A stretch of 64,000 bases of DNA from Derxia gummosa DSM 723 (GCF_000482785.1 NZ_AXWS01000007.1:310001-374000); one strand, 5' to 3'; positions 34,760 through 43,469 are shown, counted from the first letter of the stretch. Numbers and translations are program-made. Notes: generated by a model from the letters alone, not told the origin.

Positions 34760-36301
34760 TCATTCGAAGCCGATGCGCCTCAGCATGTACGCGAGCCGAC
34801 GTCGGTCGGCGCCCCCGTGGTCGGCCGGCACGAAGGAGCGGTCGGCGCGCAGTTCGAGGTCGAGCATGCCGTCGGCGTCGAACAGCGGCGCCAGTTCACT
34901 CGGCGGGATGGCCCAGTCGAACGGCGTGTCGGTGTCGAAGCTGCCGCCGCGCAGCAGCCGCCCGTTCGCGCGCAGTTCAAGCCACGTCGCGCCGGGCCGA
35001 CCGAGCTGGCGCGACGCCATGGCGGCCGGCATCCAGCCATGCACATGCAGGGCTTGGTCGCGCTGCCACGGGCTGGTCACCAGCGTGATGCGCGCCCGCG
35101 GCCCGACCCACGCCTGCCGCCGGCCCGGCTCGCCCTCGATGTCGTAGGAGCCGACCAGCACATCGCGCGACCGCGCCCGCGACGCGCTCCAGTCGGCCTC
35201 GACATCGAAGCCCGAGGGATCGGGACGGAATGCCAGATCGACCTCGGCCAGCCCGATCTGGCCGTCGAGGTTCTCGTCGGGCGAGCGACGCCGGCCGCCG
35301 CCGAACCACAGCCGCCAGCGTCCGCCGGTGCCGGGCAGAAGGGTCGGATCGCAGATCACCTCCGCCATCCAGTCCGGCCGGTCGGCCCCGGCCAGCAGGC
35401 CGCTGCTCGACATCTTTTTCCAGTGGACGCCGTCGGTGGACAGCGCATAGCCGAGATCGCGCCGCTCGAGCGCATCGCGGCCGGTATAGAACATCACGAA
35501 GTACGGCGGCGAATGCACGACCGCCGGCTCGCCCAGCCCGCTCTCGTCGAAGCTGCCGTGCGCACCGACATCGAGCACCGGATTGGCCGCCGAGCGCTGC
35601 CACGCCACCCCGTCGCGCGAGCGCGCCACGCCCAGCCGCTGAACGCCGAGCGCGTCCTCGCCCAGGTAGTAGAGATGGAGCCAGTCGCCCCGCGCGATCA
35701 CGTAGGGATCGGCGACGGCGACGGCATCCCAGCCGCCGGCCGGGCCGGCCGCCAGCACCGGCCGCGGCCGGCGCCGGAAGCGCTCGCCGTCGTCGGAGGT
35801 CGCCAGCCCGATCGCGGTGCGGCCTTGCGCGTCGCGCCCCTGGTAGAAGTAGAGCAGCCGGCCCTGCCAGACGATGGCGGCGCCATTCGCGGCGATGTAG
35901 TCGGTGGCCCAGTCGGGCGCGCCCGGCGACAGCAGCGGATTGCCCGGATGCCTGACCCAGTGCCGGCCATCGATCGACGTGGCAAGGCCCGTGTGCCAGC
36001 GCCTGCCGTCGAAGCCTGAATAGAAGTTGTAGAGCTGGTCCCGAAAGCGCAGCACCGAGGGATTGAGCACATCCACCGCGTCCCAGCTGCCGGGCGTGCC
36101 GCGCCCGAGCACCGGCTCGCGGTCGACGCCGGCCAGCTCGATCCTCAGCGGCTGGGGCTGGACTGCAGGAGGGCCGTCCGGCGGGTCGGTCCAGCTGCCT
36201 GGCGTCTGGCCGCAACCGGCCAGGACCAGACCGCAGAGCAGCGCCCACGCGGCCCTCGCGAGACATGCCCCACCCAATGTCGGGAACGGGCGGGCGACCA
36301 T
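34760..36301 (-). CDS. Secreted beta-propeller lipoprotein, glycoside-hydrolase-like
   Basis: This 513-residue protein has a signal peptide ending in lipobox LAGC (Cys30). Residues 50-375 contain repeated blades of the type seen in GH43/GH32/GH130 five-bladed propellers: FRDQLYNFYSGFDGRRWHTGLATSIDGRHWVRHPGNPLLS, LLYFYQGRDAQGRTAIGLATSDDGERF, LHLYYLGEDALGVQRLGVARSRDGVAW and YFVMFYTGRDALERRDLGYALSTDGVHW. The remaining 130 residues may be a carbohydrate-binding or beta-sandwich domain. The enzymatic role is unproven. It is convergent with the epimerase, 6 bp away. Confidence 0.82.
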   Translation of the reverse strand: MVARPFPTLGGACLARAAWALLCGLVLAGCGQTPGSWTDPPDGPPAVQPQPLRIELAGVDREPVLGRGTPGSWDAVDVLNPSVLRFRDQLYNFYSGFDGRRWHTGLATSIDGRHWVRHPGNPLLSPGAPDWATDYIAANGAAIVWQGRLLYFYQGRDAQGRTAIGLATSDDGERFRRRPRPVLAAGPAGGWDAVAVADPYVIARGDWLHLYYLGEDALGVQRLGVARSRDGVAWQRSAANPVLDVGAHGSFDESGLGEPAVVHSPPYFVMFYTGRDALERRDLGYALSTDGVHWKKMSSSGLLAGADRPDWMAEVICDPTLLPGTGGRWRLWFGGGRRRSPDENLDGQIGLAEVDLAFRPDPSGFDVEADWSASRARSRDVLVGSYDIEGEPGRRQAWVGPRARITLVTSPWQRDQALHVHGWMPAAMASRQLGRPGATWLELRANGRLLRGGSFDTDTPFDWAIPPSELAPLFDADGMLDLELRADRSFVPADHGGADRRRLAYMLRRIGFE

Positions 36302-36320
36302 CGCGGGGCGGGTCTGGCGT

Positions 36321-36623
36321 TCAGATCACCGCGTCGAACAGCTCCAGGTTCGGCGGGCCCAGGTAGATGTCGCGCGAGGCGCCGGCGCCCGCATGGGCCT
36401 TGCGGAAGGCTTCGGACTTCGTCCAGTCCTCGAAGGCCTGACGCGATTCCCAGACCGAATGCGAGGCAAACAGCGTGAACTCGGGCGTGGTCGCGCCCTG
36501 GAGCAGGTGGAACTCCTTGAAGCCCGGAACTTCGTCGAGATAGCTCTCGCGCTTCTTCCAGATGTCGATGAATTCCTGCTCGCGGCCGGGCGCGATGCGG
36601 AAGCGGTTCATGGCGAGGAACAT
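36321..36623 (-). CDS. Antibiotic biosynthesis monooxygenase (ABM) domain protein
   Basis: This 100-residue dimeric alpha/beta-barrel protein belongs to the ABM family, which includes haem-degrading and quinol monooxygenases. Typical segments are MNRFRIAPGREQEFIDIWKKRESYLDEVPGFKEFHLLQG and FASHSVWESRQAFEDWTKSEAFRKAH. The start is either 36623 (MFLAMNRF) or 36611. It lies 20 bp upstream of the lipoprotein gene on the same strand and is divergent from the AraC regulator. The substrate is unknown. Confidence 0.88.
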   Translation of the reverse strand: MFLAMNRFRIAPGREQEFIDIWKKRESYLDEVPGFKEFHLLQGATTPEFTLFASHSVWESRQAFEDWTKSEAFRKAHAGAGASRDIYLGPPNLELFDAVI

Positions 36624-36849
36624 GGCTGGTCCTGTGCGTGGAGGAGCCGCGCGCGGGCGGCGGAGCGCCAAGTATCGGCCAGCGCCGCGCCCGTCGTCGG
36701 CCGGTGCGCGCTGGCACCGAAGGGCACGCGGCTTGCGTGGCAGGCTGACCGGCCGTGTCACCGCCGGCTGACGCGACATCGCGTCCGCGCCATCGGGCGA
36801 TGCGCGCTTCGCTCGCCATTGCCGGCTCGTCCTTTTCCCGTTGCCCCGC

Positions 36850-37881
36850 ATGCTCCCGCCGCCCTCCACCGCCCCCGGCCAGTACCTGAGCGTCGAAACT
36901 TCCGACGCCCAGCTCCAGGCCGCCTGCCTGCCCGGCTGGACCCAGGACTACATGCAGCTGTCCTGCGGCCAGTTCGTCGGCCGGCTGATCGAGGTGAAGC
37001 TCGGGCCGGTGCAGGTGTACCGCGAGACGCTCAACCAGGCCACCGACGAGCGCTGCCAGGGCCCGGACGGCCGCTGCACCGTCGGCATGACGCTGTCCGG
37101 CCCCGGCGGCTTCCTGCAAGGCCGGCCGATGGGGGAGCACAGCCTGTGGGTGCTGCCGGCCAACGAATTCATCCGCTACCGCGCGCCGCAGGACTCCGAC
37201 ATCGTCGTCGCCAGCCTCGACACCGAGGTGCTGCTGCGCCACGCCCGCATCGTGCTCGACCGCGACATCACGCCGCTGCTCGACGACGCGCCGCTGCGCG
37301 GCCTCACAAGCCTGACCGGCACGCGCTTTCGCCGCATGCTCGGCAACGCGATCCGCGCCAGCGCCACCTCGCCCGAACTGCTGCGCCATGACGCCTCGCT
37401 GCGCCAGCTCGCCAGCGACGTGCTCGATGCCTGCGTGCTGGCGCTCGGCGAAAGCCAGCTCGACACCCGCCTGCTGCGCGACCAGCAGCATGTGCACCGC
37501 GCCATCGTCGATCGGGCGCGCGAATTCATCCTCGACCGGCGCGGCGCCGCGCCCACCGTCACCGACCTGTGCGAGCAGCTGCGCATGAGCCGGCGCGGCC
37601 TGCATCACGCCTTCGTGCATGTGCTCGACATCAGCCCGGTCGCCTTCATCCGCCAAGTACGGCTGCACGAGGTGCGCCGCATGCTCGTGGAAGACGGCGT
37701 GCCGGCATCGACGGCGGCGCACGCTTGGGGCTTCTGGCACCTCGGCATCTTTTCGCAGTACTACAAGGCGCTGTTCGGCGAGCTGCCGTCGGTGACGGCG
37801 CGCACGCCCGGCCATGCCCGGCTGCGACCGCTCGATGCGCGCATGGCGGGGGCACTGGCCGACGAGCTGGTGCTGGGCTGA
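36850..37881 (+). CDS. AraC family transcriptional regulator
   Basis: This 343-residue protein has an N-terminal ligand-type domain without an obvious effector match and a C-terminal AraC DNA-binding domain at about residues 225-320. Both helix-turn-helix motifs are present: PTVTDLCEQLRMSRRGLHHAFVHVLDISPVAFIRQVRLHEVRRML and AHAWGFWHLGIFSQYYKALFGELPS. The overall pattern is like EutR-type regulators. It is on the same strand as, and 469 bp upstream of, the amine dehydrogenase operon, so it is a likely activator of that operon (inference). The start at 36850 is an ATG; a TTG at 36841 is in frame. Confidence 0.9.
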   Translation: MLPPPSTAPGQYLSVETSDAQLQAACLPGWTQDYMQLSCGQFVGRLIEVKLGPVQVYRETLNQATDERCQGPDGRCTVGMTLSGPGGFLQGRPMGEHSLWVLPANEFIRYRAPQDSDIVVASLDTEVLLRHARIVLDRDITPLLDDAPLRGLTSLTGTRFRRMLGNAIRASATSPELLRHDASLRQLASDVLDACVLALGESQLDTRLLRDQQHVHRAIVDRAREFILDRRGAAPTVTDLCEQLRMSRRGLHHAFVHVLDISPVAFIRQVRLHEVRRMLVEDGVPASTAAHAWGFWHLGIFSQYYKALFGELPSVTARTPGHARLRPLDARMAGALADELVLG

Positions 37882-38350
37882 CAGGCTGCCCGCCCCGGCG
37901 CTCCATGGCCGGCCAGTGGCGCCGATGCGGGCCACCCGGTGCGCTCGCCCTGCCCGCCCCAGCCCTGATTGGATCTGCACACCCGCACGATTCGCCCAAC
38001 CGGAAGAGCCACTTTGCACCGCCCGCATCGGGCCACCGCGAACCGCGCCAGCCACTATCAAGATTCGGCCAGACATCACCCGAAAGCCCGAGCCGATTTG
38101 CACCACGGCGGGGAAGACATTTCGGCCTCACCACGGGTCCAGGCCCCCGCGCGGTGCGCACCGACAATCGGCCATCAGGAATCGGCCATGCGGCTGAATG
38201 AATGTCGGTTTTCCGCACCAATCGCGTGCAGATTGATCTCGGGCGGATTTCTTTACTGCGCCTGCCGGCACCGGCAGCATTTCCAGCGCGAAAGATTCGC
38301 CAATCCGCCCGGCCCCGCGCCGGGCCTGCATCGACGCCTGGAGATTCCCA
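37882..38350. promoter_or_regulatory. 469-bp region upstream of the amine dehydrogenase operon
   Basis: No gene is seen. It contains four copies of a WTCGGCC motif on the plus strand at 38064, 38121, 38167 and 38181. The last two are part of a longer direct repeat, AATCGGCCAT, at 38166-38175 and 38180-38189 (14-bp period). These could be binding sites for the adjacent AraC regulator. I found no confident promoter hexamers. GGAG sits 7 bp before the aauB start. Confidence 0.5.
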
Positions 38351-39505
38351 ATGAAAACCGTCCTGACCGCCATTGCGGCGGCCATCGGCATCATGACCGC
38401 GAATGCCGCATTCGCGGCCGATGAATTCGTGCCCGAAACACTTTCCGTCGAGAAGGAAATCAAGCCCGGCCCCAATGCATTCATCCTCGACCAGAACTGG
38501 CGCGGCGCCAGCCGGGTGAATGTGTTTTCGACCGACGACCTCACCAACAAGGGCCTGATGAGCCTCGGCCTGACCGGCAATTTCCTCGTCTCGAAGGACG
38601 CGAAGACGGCCTGGACAATCTCGGTATTTCCGAAGCGCATCGTCCACGGCCCGCTCGAAGCCGTATTGCAGGAACACGATGTCAAGACGCTGACGATTCG
38701 CCGCGAAATCGCGATTTCGGAAAAGATGGCGCAAAGCCTGGCCTACAGCTCGCTGCTCAAGCTTTCCGCCGACGAGAAATACGCGCTGGTCCAGAACGCG
38801 ACGCCGGCCAGCTCGGTGAGCGTGGTCGATCTCGCCGCCGGCAAGGAAATCGGCGAGGTGCCGACGCCCGGCTGCTGGGGCGTGTACGCCCTGCCCGAGG
38901 GCCTCGGCTTTTCGACCCTGTGCGGCGACGGCACGCTGGCCACCTTCCGCGTCAACGCCAACGGCAGCTACGCGGCGCCGGTCAAGAGCGAGAAGTTTTT
39001 CGATGCCGACACCGATGCCGTGTTCATGCATGCCGAGCGCGCCGGCAAGGAGCTGCTGTTCATCTCCTTCACCGGCAACCTGTTCCGCATCGACAACTCC
39101 GGCGCCCAGCCAAAGGTGAAGGAGAAATACAACTTTGCCGCCGCCATCCCCGGCGGCTGGCGCCCGGGCGGCTACCAGATCAGCGCGTACAACGCGGCCA
39201 ACAACGTGCTGTTCGTCGGCATGCATCCCGAGGGCCACGAGGGTTCGCACAAGGAACCCGCGAGCGAGGTCTGGGCGCTCGACCTCAAGACGAAGACGGT
39301 GCAGTACCGCTCGGCGGTCGAGAAGCTGTCGTCGATCTTCGTCAGCGCCGACAAGGCGCCGGTGCTCATCGGCCTGAGCGAGACCGCCGACGTGACGCGC
39401 TACGAGATCGACCCGACCGCGCGCTACGCCGCCAAGCCCACGCACAAGCTGGAGAAGATCGGCGAGTACACCCAGCTCGGCTACGCAACCGGCGAGGCCA
39501 AGTGA
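38351..39505 (+). CDS. aauB: Aromatic amine dehydrogenase, large (beta-propeller) subunit
   Basis: This 384-residue periplasmic protein is the heavy chain of a tryptophan tryptophylquinone (TTQ) amine dehydrogenase. It has a Sec signal peptide (MKTVLTAIAAAIGIMTANAAFA) and seven-bladed propeller repeats, with NVFSTDDLTNKGLMSLGLTGNF and GGWRPGGYQISAYNAANNVLFVGMHPEGHEGSHKEPASEVW typical of AauB/MauB. Because the small subunit at 40669 is closer to the aromatic-amine type, I favour aromatic amine dehydrogenase over methylamine dehydrogenase. It is the first gene of the operon; mauE overlaps its stop (GTGA). Confidence 0.92.
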   Translation: MKTVLTAIAAAIGIMTANAAFAADEFVPETLSVEKEIKPGPNAFILDQNWRGASRVNVFSTDDLTNKGLMSLGLTGNFLVSKDAKTAWTISVFPKRIVHGPLEAVLQEHDVKTLTIRREIAISEKMAQSLAYSSLLKLSADEKYALVQNATPASSVSVVDLAAGKEIGEVPTPGCWGVYALPEGLGFSTLCGDGTLATFRVNANGSYAAPVKSEKFFDADTDAVFMHAERAGKELLFISFTGNLFRIDNSGAQPKVKEKYNFAAAIPGGWRPGGYQISAYNAANNVLFVGMHPEGHEGSHKEPASEVWALDLKTKTVQYRSAVEKLSSIFVSADKAPVLIGLSETADVTRYEIDPTARYAAKPTHKLEKIGEYTQLGYATGEAK

Positions 39506-40053
39506 ACGCGGCCTTCACCGACCTCGCGGCGCTGGCCGGCACGGTCTTCCTGATCCTGCTGTTCACGCGCGCCGCCTGGCACAAGACGGTGGAGTTCGAC
39601 CGCTTCACCGGCTACGTGGCCGATTACCGCGTGCTGCCGGCGGTGCTGGCGCGGCCGGCGGCGGCGGCCGCGACGGGCGCCGAGGCGCTGACGGTGGGCG
39701 CGCTGGTCGTGCCGGGCACGTCGGCCGCTGGCGCCACCGGCGCGGCGGCGCTGCTGCTGCTGTACGGCGCGGCGATGGCCGTGAACCTGAAGCGCGGCCG
39801 CCGCCACATCAACTGCGGTTGCGGCGGCGCGCGGCTGCCGGTGTCGCGCGGGCTGGTCGCCCGCAACGCGGCGCTGGCCGGCCTCGCGCTGCTGCTCGCG
39901 CGCGCCACGCCCGGCGCCTTCTCGACGACCGAAGCCGCGCTGGCGATTGCCGGCGGTCTCCTGTGCTGGCTGGTTTACGAACTGGCCGCCTATTCCCTCG
40001 CCAATTGGCAGAAGCTCGCGCCGCCCGATGGCGCGGCCGATTTCCCGCATTGA
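39502..40053 (+). CDS. mauE: Methylamine utilization protein MauE (amine dehydrogenase maturation)
   Basis: This 183-residue inner-membrane protein has about five helices and a Cys-rich loop HINCGCGG near residue 97. MauE is needed, together with MauD, for stable formation of the disulfide-rich small subunit. The start is GTG at 39502, overlapping the aauB stop. The MauE helix pattern (FTRAAWHKTVEFDRFTGYVADYRVLP) is clear. Confidence 0.92.
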   Translation: MNAAFTDLAALAGTVFLILLFTRAAWHKTVEFDRFTGYVADYRVLPAVLARPAAAAATGAEALTVGALVVPGTSAAGATGAAALLLLYGAAMAVNLKRGRRHINCGCGGARLPVSRGLVARNAALAGLALLLARATPGAFSTTEAALAIAGGLLCWLVYELAAYSLANWQKLAPPDGAADFPH

Positions 40054-40066
40054 AAGGGGCACACCC

Positions 40067-40672
40067 ATGACTCTTCTCTATTTCATCGTGGCCGTATTGG
40101 CGCTGGCGGTGATCGTGATGATGTTCATCATCTTCGCGCTCGCCCGGCAGATCGGCATTCTTTTCGAGCGCATTTCGCCGGTGGGCGCAATGGTGAATGA
40201 CAGCGGCCCGAAGATCGGCGAATTGGCGCCGGTCTTCAATCTGCCCAGCCTCACGGGCGGGCAGGTGCAGATCGGCTCGGCGGCGGCGAGAAGCAAACTC
40301 GTGTTCTTTCTTTCGCCGAGCTGCCCGGTCTGCAAGAAGCTGATTCCGGCCATCAAGGCGATCCAGCAGGACGAGCGCCAATGGCTCGACATCACGCTGG
40401 CCAGCGACGGCGATGAATCGCGGCATCGCCAATTCATCACCGATGCGCAATTGACCGGCCTGTCCTATGTGCTGTCGGAGCAATTGGGCGTGACCTACAA
40501 GGTGGCCCGCCTGCCCTTCGCCGTGCTGATCGACAGCGCGGGCGTCGTGCGCGCCAAGGGCCTCGTCAATACCCGCGAACAGCTCGAAAGCCTGTTCAAC
40601 GCCGTCGAAACCGGATTCGCCTCGGTCCAGGACTTCAACGGTCGCCAACTCGCCCATTCCCAATCGTTGTGA
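40067..40672 (+). CDS. mauD: Methylamine utilization protein MauD (thiol-disulfide oxidoreductase)
   Basis: This 201-residue protein has an N-terminal membrane anchor (residues 3-25) and a periplasmic thioredoxin-like domain with the redox motif CPVC (Cys86, Cys89). Conserved segments are APVFNLPSLTGG and the cis-Pro region VARLPFAVLIDSAG. It is thought to form or isomerise the disulfides of the small subunit. It starts 13 bp after mauE, and the small-subunit gene overlaps its stop (GTGA). Confidence 0.95.
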   Translation: MTLLYFIVAVLALAVIVMMFIIFALARQIGILFERISPVGAMVNDSGPKIGELAPVFNLPSLTGGQVQIGSAAARSKLVFFLSPSCPVCKKLIPAIKAIQQDERQWLDITLASDGDESRHRQFITDAQLTGLSYVLSEQLGVTYKVARLPFAVLIDSAGVVRAKGLVNTREQLESLFNAVETGFASVQDFNGRQLAHSQSL

Positions 40673-41217
40673 GCCGCTTCATGAACAAGCTGATCGATTC
40701 CCTGCTTTCCGTCATCGACCGCGCGACCGAGAAGCGGGCCCGCAAGGCCGCCACCAGCGTCGGCCGCCGCAGCCTGCTGTCGCGCACCGGCCTCGCGCTC
40801 GCGGGCACGGCGCTCGTGCCCGTCCTGCCCTTCGACCGCTCGCCCGGCAACGCCTGGGCGGCGACCGGCGGCGACAAGAACGACCAGTACGCCTGCTCGT
40901 ACTGGCGCTACTGCGCGCTCGACGGCGTGCTGTGCAACACCGCCGGCGGCAGCCTCACCAGTTGCCCGCCCGGCAGCGAGGCGTCGAAGGTGTCCTGGGT
41001 CGGCACCTGCCGCAATCCCAACGACGGCAAGGACTACCTCGTCTCGTACAACGACTGCTGCGGCAAGCCGATGGCCAACAGCACCGCCTGCCTCACGTCC
41101 GAGCGCGAGCGTCCGGGCTATCGCATGGGCCTGCACAACGACATCAACTGGTGCATGGCCAACGCGAACAAGGGCTATCACTGCACGGTCGCCGTGCTCG
41201 TGGGGATGGCGGAATGA
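40669..41217 (+). CDS. aauA: Aromatic amine dehydrogenase, small (TTQ) subunit
   Basis: This 182-residue protein carries the catalytic TTQ cofactor made from two tryptophans, here Trp110 (KVSWVGTC) and Trp161 (DINWCMAN). Asp129 (SYNDCC) matches the catalytic Asp. A twin-arginine signal (GRRSLLSRTGLALAG) begins at residue 32. The sequences DGKDYLVSYNDCCGK and RERPGY...LHNDINWCMAN are of the aromatic rather than methylamine type. It has 10 cysteines where the family has 12; the two missing ones (Thr91, Thr139) align with a single disulfide pair. The start is GTG at 40669 or ATG at 40681. Confidence 0.95.
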   Translation: MSRFMNKLIDSLLSVIDRATEKRARKAATSVGRRSLLSRTGLALAGTALVPVLPFDRSPGNAWAATGGDKNDQYACSYWRYCALDGVLCNTAGGSLTSCPPGSEASKVSWVGTCRNPNDGKDYLVSYNDCCGKPMANSTACLTSERERPGYRMGLHNDINWCMANANKGYHCTVAVLVGMAE

Positions 41218-41771
41218 GGCGGGACGGGGTGGCGGGCCCTCGGGCCGGCTTCGGTGACGCACCGGCCGTCGCCGCGCGGCCGGCGGCGCGAATCGGCATT
41301 GCCGGGCGCGGGCTCATGGCCTTGAGCGAAGGCCGCCGCGCCTTGCTGGTGCTTGGCGCCGGCATCGCCCTGCTGGCCGGCGCGCCGGCCGCGTTGGCCG
41401 GTGGCGCGGAGTCCTTTGCCAACATCTGCGCCGCCTGCCATGGCGCGGGCGGCGCCGGCATCGACGGCCTCGCGCCGCCGCTGCGCAATCCGGCGCACTG
41501 GCAGGCGCTCGGCGAGCGCGCGCCGGACTACATCGCCAACGTGCTGGCGGCCGGCCTGAGCGGGACAATCGAGGCGAACGGGCAGGTCTATCGCGGGCTG
41601 GTGATGCCGGCGCAGACGCAGCTGCCCGCCGCCGAGGCGGCCGAGATCGCGAGCTGGGTGCTCGGCACGCTCAACGGCCTGCCGCAGACGGTGACGGCCG
41701 ACGCGGTCGAGGCCGCGCGCAAGAGTCCGCTCACGCACGCGAAGCTGCGCGCCCTGCGCAAGGGGGAGTGA
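41214..41771 (+). CDS. Monohaem cytochrome c of the amine dehydrogenase operon
   Basis: This is a periplasmic cytochrome c with one haem site CAACH (Cys72-His76, counting from 41214) and a likely axial Met in GLVMPAQTQLP. A hydrophobic signal segment (ALLVLGAGIALLAGAPAALA) precedes the haem domain. Starting at 41214 gives 185 residues with a long N-terminal lead; the ATG at 41316 gives 151 residues and a normal signal peptide. The 41214 start overlaps the aauA stop (ATGA), which favours coupling. It is a probable electron acceptor or carrier for the dehydrogenase. Confidence 0.85.
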   Translation: MRRDGVAGPRAGFGDAPAVAARPAARIGIAGRGLMALSEGRRALLVLGAGIALLAGAPAALAGGAESFANICAACHGAGGAGIDGLAPPLRNPAHWQALGERAPDYIANVLAAGLSGTIEANGQVYRGLVMPAQTQLPAAEAAEIASWVLGTLNGLPQTVTADAVEAARKSPLTHAKLRALRKGE

Positions 41772-42235
41772 TGGGCTGGTCGTCGCTTCGCGTGGCGACG
41801 GCGCTGCTGGCGGGCCTCGCGGCCCCGGCGGTGGCGCCGTCGGCCGCGCTCGCGGGCGAGCTGTCGCCCGCCGCCAACTACCTGCTGCGCTGCGCCGGCT
41901 GTCACGGCGTCGAAGGCCGCGGCGCGACGGAGAGCGGCATCCCGCCCTTCCCCGGCCTGGTCGATCCGTTCTACCGCGACGAGCAGGGGCGGACCTATCT
42001 GCTGCATGTGCCGGGCGTGGTGTCGTCGAGCCTGTCGGCGAAGGAGATTGCCGACGTGCTCAACTACATCGCGGCACGCTGGGCGAAGGCGCCGGCGGGC
42101 ATCGCGCGCTTTGACGCGACCGAGGTGGAGCGGCGCATGGCCGAGCCGGTGGCGGACGTGGTGACCTTCCGGCGCGGGCTGGTCGAGAAGTACCGGGCGG
42201 CGGGTGTGGACGTGGCGCCCTATCCCTGGCCCTGA
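41771..42235 (+). CDS. Second monohaem cytochrome c of the operon
   Basis: This 154-residue periplasmic protein has a signal peptide (VATALLAGLAAPAVAPSAALA) and a single haem motif CAGCH (Cys41-His45). No MP-type axial methionine is obvious, so the sixth ligand is uncertain. The start shares a base with the upstream stop (TGATG). It is the last gene of the operon, followed by the bidirectional terminator at 42363-42393. Confidence 0.85.
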   Translation: MGWSSLRVATALLAGLAAPAVAPSAALAGELSPAANYLLRCAGCHGVEGRGATESGIPPFPGLVDPFYRDEQGRTYLLHVPGVVSSSLSAKEIADVLNYIAARWAKAPAGIARFDATEVERRMAEPVADVVTFRRGLVEKYRAAGVDVAPYPWP

Positions 42236-42362
42236 TCGGCAGGGACGATGGCGCGCACCAAGCGGCGGCCCCCGGCGAGTGGCGCTGGCATGCGACGCAA
42301 GTCTGCTTGCGGCGACTGACTGCACCACCATGCCTGCACCAGCGCATCGAACGCACAAAAGC

Positions 42363-42393
42363 AAAAGGCCCCGTCTTGTGAACGGGGCCTTTT
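42363..42393. terminator. Bidirectional terminator between the aau operon and tRNA-Thr
   Basis: A 12-bp stem AAAAGGCCCCGT/ACGGGGCCTTTT has a 7-nt loop, with T-rich DNA on both exits (TGCTTT on plus, TGCTTTTG on minus). It ends the cytochrome genes on one strand and tRNA-Thr on the other. Confidence 0.9.
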
Positions 42394-42406
42394 GCTTTGA
42401 ATCCAG

Positions 42407-42482
42407 TGGTGCCGGTGACCGGAATCGAACTGGTGACCTTCGCATTACGAATGCGCTGCTCTACCGACTGAGCTACACCGGC
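42407..42482 (-). tRNA. tRNA-Thr(CGT)
   Basis: This 76-nt gene has an encoded CCA. The acceptor stem GCCGGTG/CACCGGC, D-arm GCTC...GAGC, anticodon stem CGCAT with loop TTCGTAA (anticodon CGT, reading ACG) and T-arm ACCAG/CCGGT with loop TTCGATT are present. It is intact and not associated with an integrated element. Confidence 0.95.
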
Positions 42483-42497
42483 ATCAGTGAGCCAGCG

Positions 42498-42503
42498 AGT
42501 ATA
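42498..42503 (-). promoter_or_regulatory. -10 box of tRNA-Thr
   Basis: TATACT on the minus strand lies 15 bp before the tRNA 5' end. The -35 region is weak (TCGCAA about 17 bp further up). Confidence 0.5.
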
Positions 42504-42529
42504 GCAGCGCTTTCCTAAATTGCGAGTGC

Positions 42530-43468
42530 TCAGGCGTCCAGCAGTTCGGTCGGCAACCGGAAGGTGACGTTTTCCTGCACGCCGTCCAGCTCGCGGATCT
42601 TCGCGGCGCCGAGTTCGCGTAGCCGGTCGACGATCTGCCTGACAAGCACTTCCGGCGCCGACGCGCCCGCCGTCAGCCCGACGCGGCGCCTGCCCTCGAC
42701 CCAGACAGGATCAATGTCGGCCGGGTTGTCCACCATGTAGGCCGGCAGGCCGCGCTTCTCGGCCAGTTCGCGCAGGCGGTTGGAATTGGAGCTGGTGCGA
42801 CTGCCGACCACGATCACCACATCCACCAATGGCGCCATGATCTTCACTGCGTCCTGACGGTTCTGCGTCGCGTAGCAGATGTCGGCCTTGCGCGGCGTGA
42901 CGATGGCCGGGAAGCGTTCGCGCAGCGCGGTCATCACATGCGCGGTGTCGTCCACCGACAGCGTCGTCTGCGTGACGCAGGCGAGCAGCGCCGGGTCACG
43001 AACCTGAAGCGACTGCACATCCTCGACCGACTCGACGAGGTACATGCCGCCGTCCACCTGCCCCATCGTGCCTTCGACTTCGGGGTGGCCCGCGTGGCCG
43101 ATCATGATGATCTCGCGGCCTTCCTCGCGCAGGCGGGCGACCTCGTAATGCACCTTGGTCACGAGCGGACAGGTCGCGTCGAAGATGCGCAGCCCGAGCC
43201 GGTCGGCCTCGTCGCGCACCGCCTTCGACACGCCATGCGCCGAGAACACGACCGTCGCGCCGCTCGGCGCCTCGGTCAGCTCGTCGATGAACACCGCGCC
43301 GCGCGCGCGCAGGTCTTCGACCACATAGCGGTTGTGCACGATCTCGTGACGCACGTAGATGGGCGCGCCAAAGCGCTCGATCGCCCGCTCGACGATCTCG
43401 ATCGCGCGATCCACGCCGGCGCAGAAGCCGCGCGGCTGGGCCAGGACGAGTTCCTCGACGTTCGCCAT
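42530..43468 (-). CDS. ispH: 4-hydroxy-3-methylbut-2-enyl diphosphate reductase
   Basis: IspH makes isopentenyl and dimethylallyl diphosphate in the last step of the MEP pathway, using a [4Fe-4S] cluster. The three ligand cysteines are seen in [24 protein letters not shown] and [12 protein letters not shown], with the TASAPE-type end motif [11 protein letters not shown]. The 312-residue length is normal. It starts 1 bp after the fkpB stop. Confidence 0.98.
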   Translation of the reverse strand: MANVEELVLAQPRGFCAGVDRAIEIVERAIERFGAPIYVRHEIVHNRYVVEDLRARGAVFIDELTEAPSGATVVFSAHGVSKAVRDEADRLGLRIFDATCPLVTKVHYEVARLREEGREIIMIGHAGHPEVEGTMGQVDGGMYLVESVEDVQSLQVRDPALLACVTQTTLSVDDTAHVMTALRERFPAIVTPRKADICYATQNRQDAVKIMAPLVDVVIVVGSRTSSNSNRLRELAEKRGLPAYMVDNPADIDPVWVEGRRRVGLTAGASAPEVLVRQIVDRLRELGAAKIRELDGVQENVTFRLPTELLDA

Positions 43469-43469
43469 C

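Noticed and set aside
38351..41217. Methylamine dehydrogenase (mauB/mauA) rather than aromatic amine dehydrogenase
   Set aside because: Residues around the TTQ site (DGKDYLVSYNDCCGK, HNDINWCMAN) are closer to the aromatic type; the point is not fully settled without an alignment.
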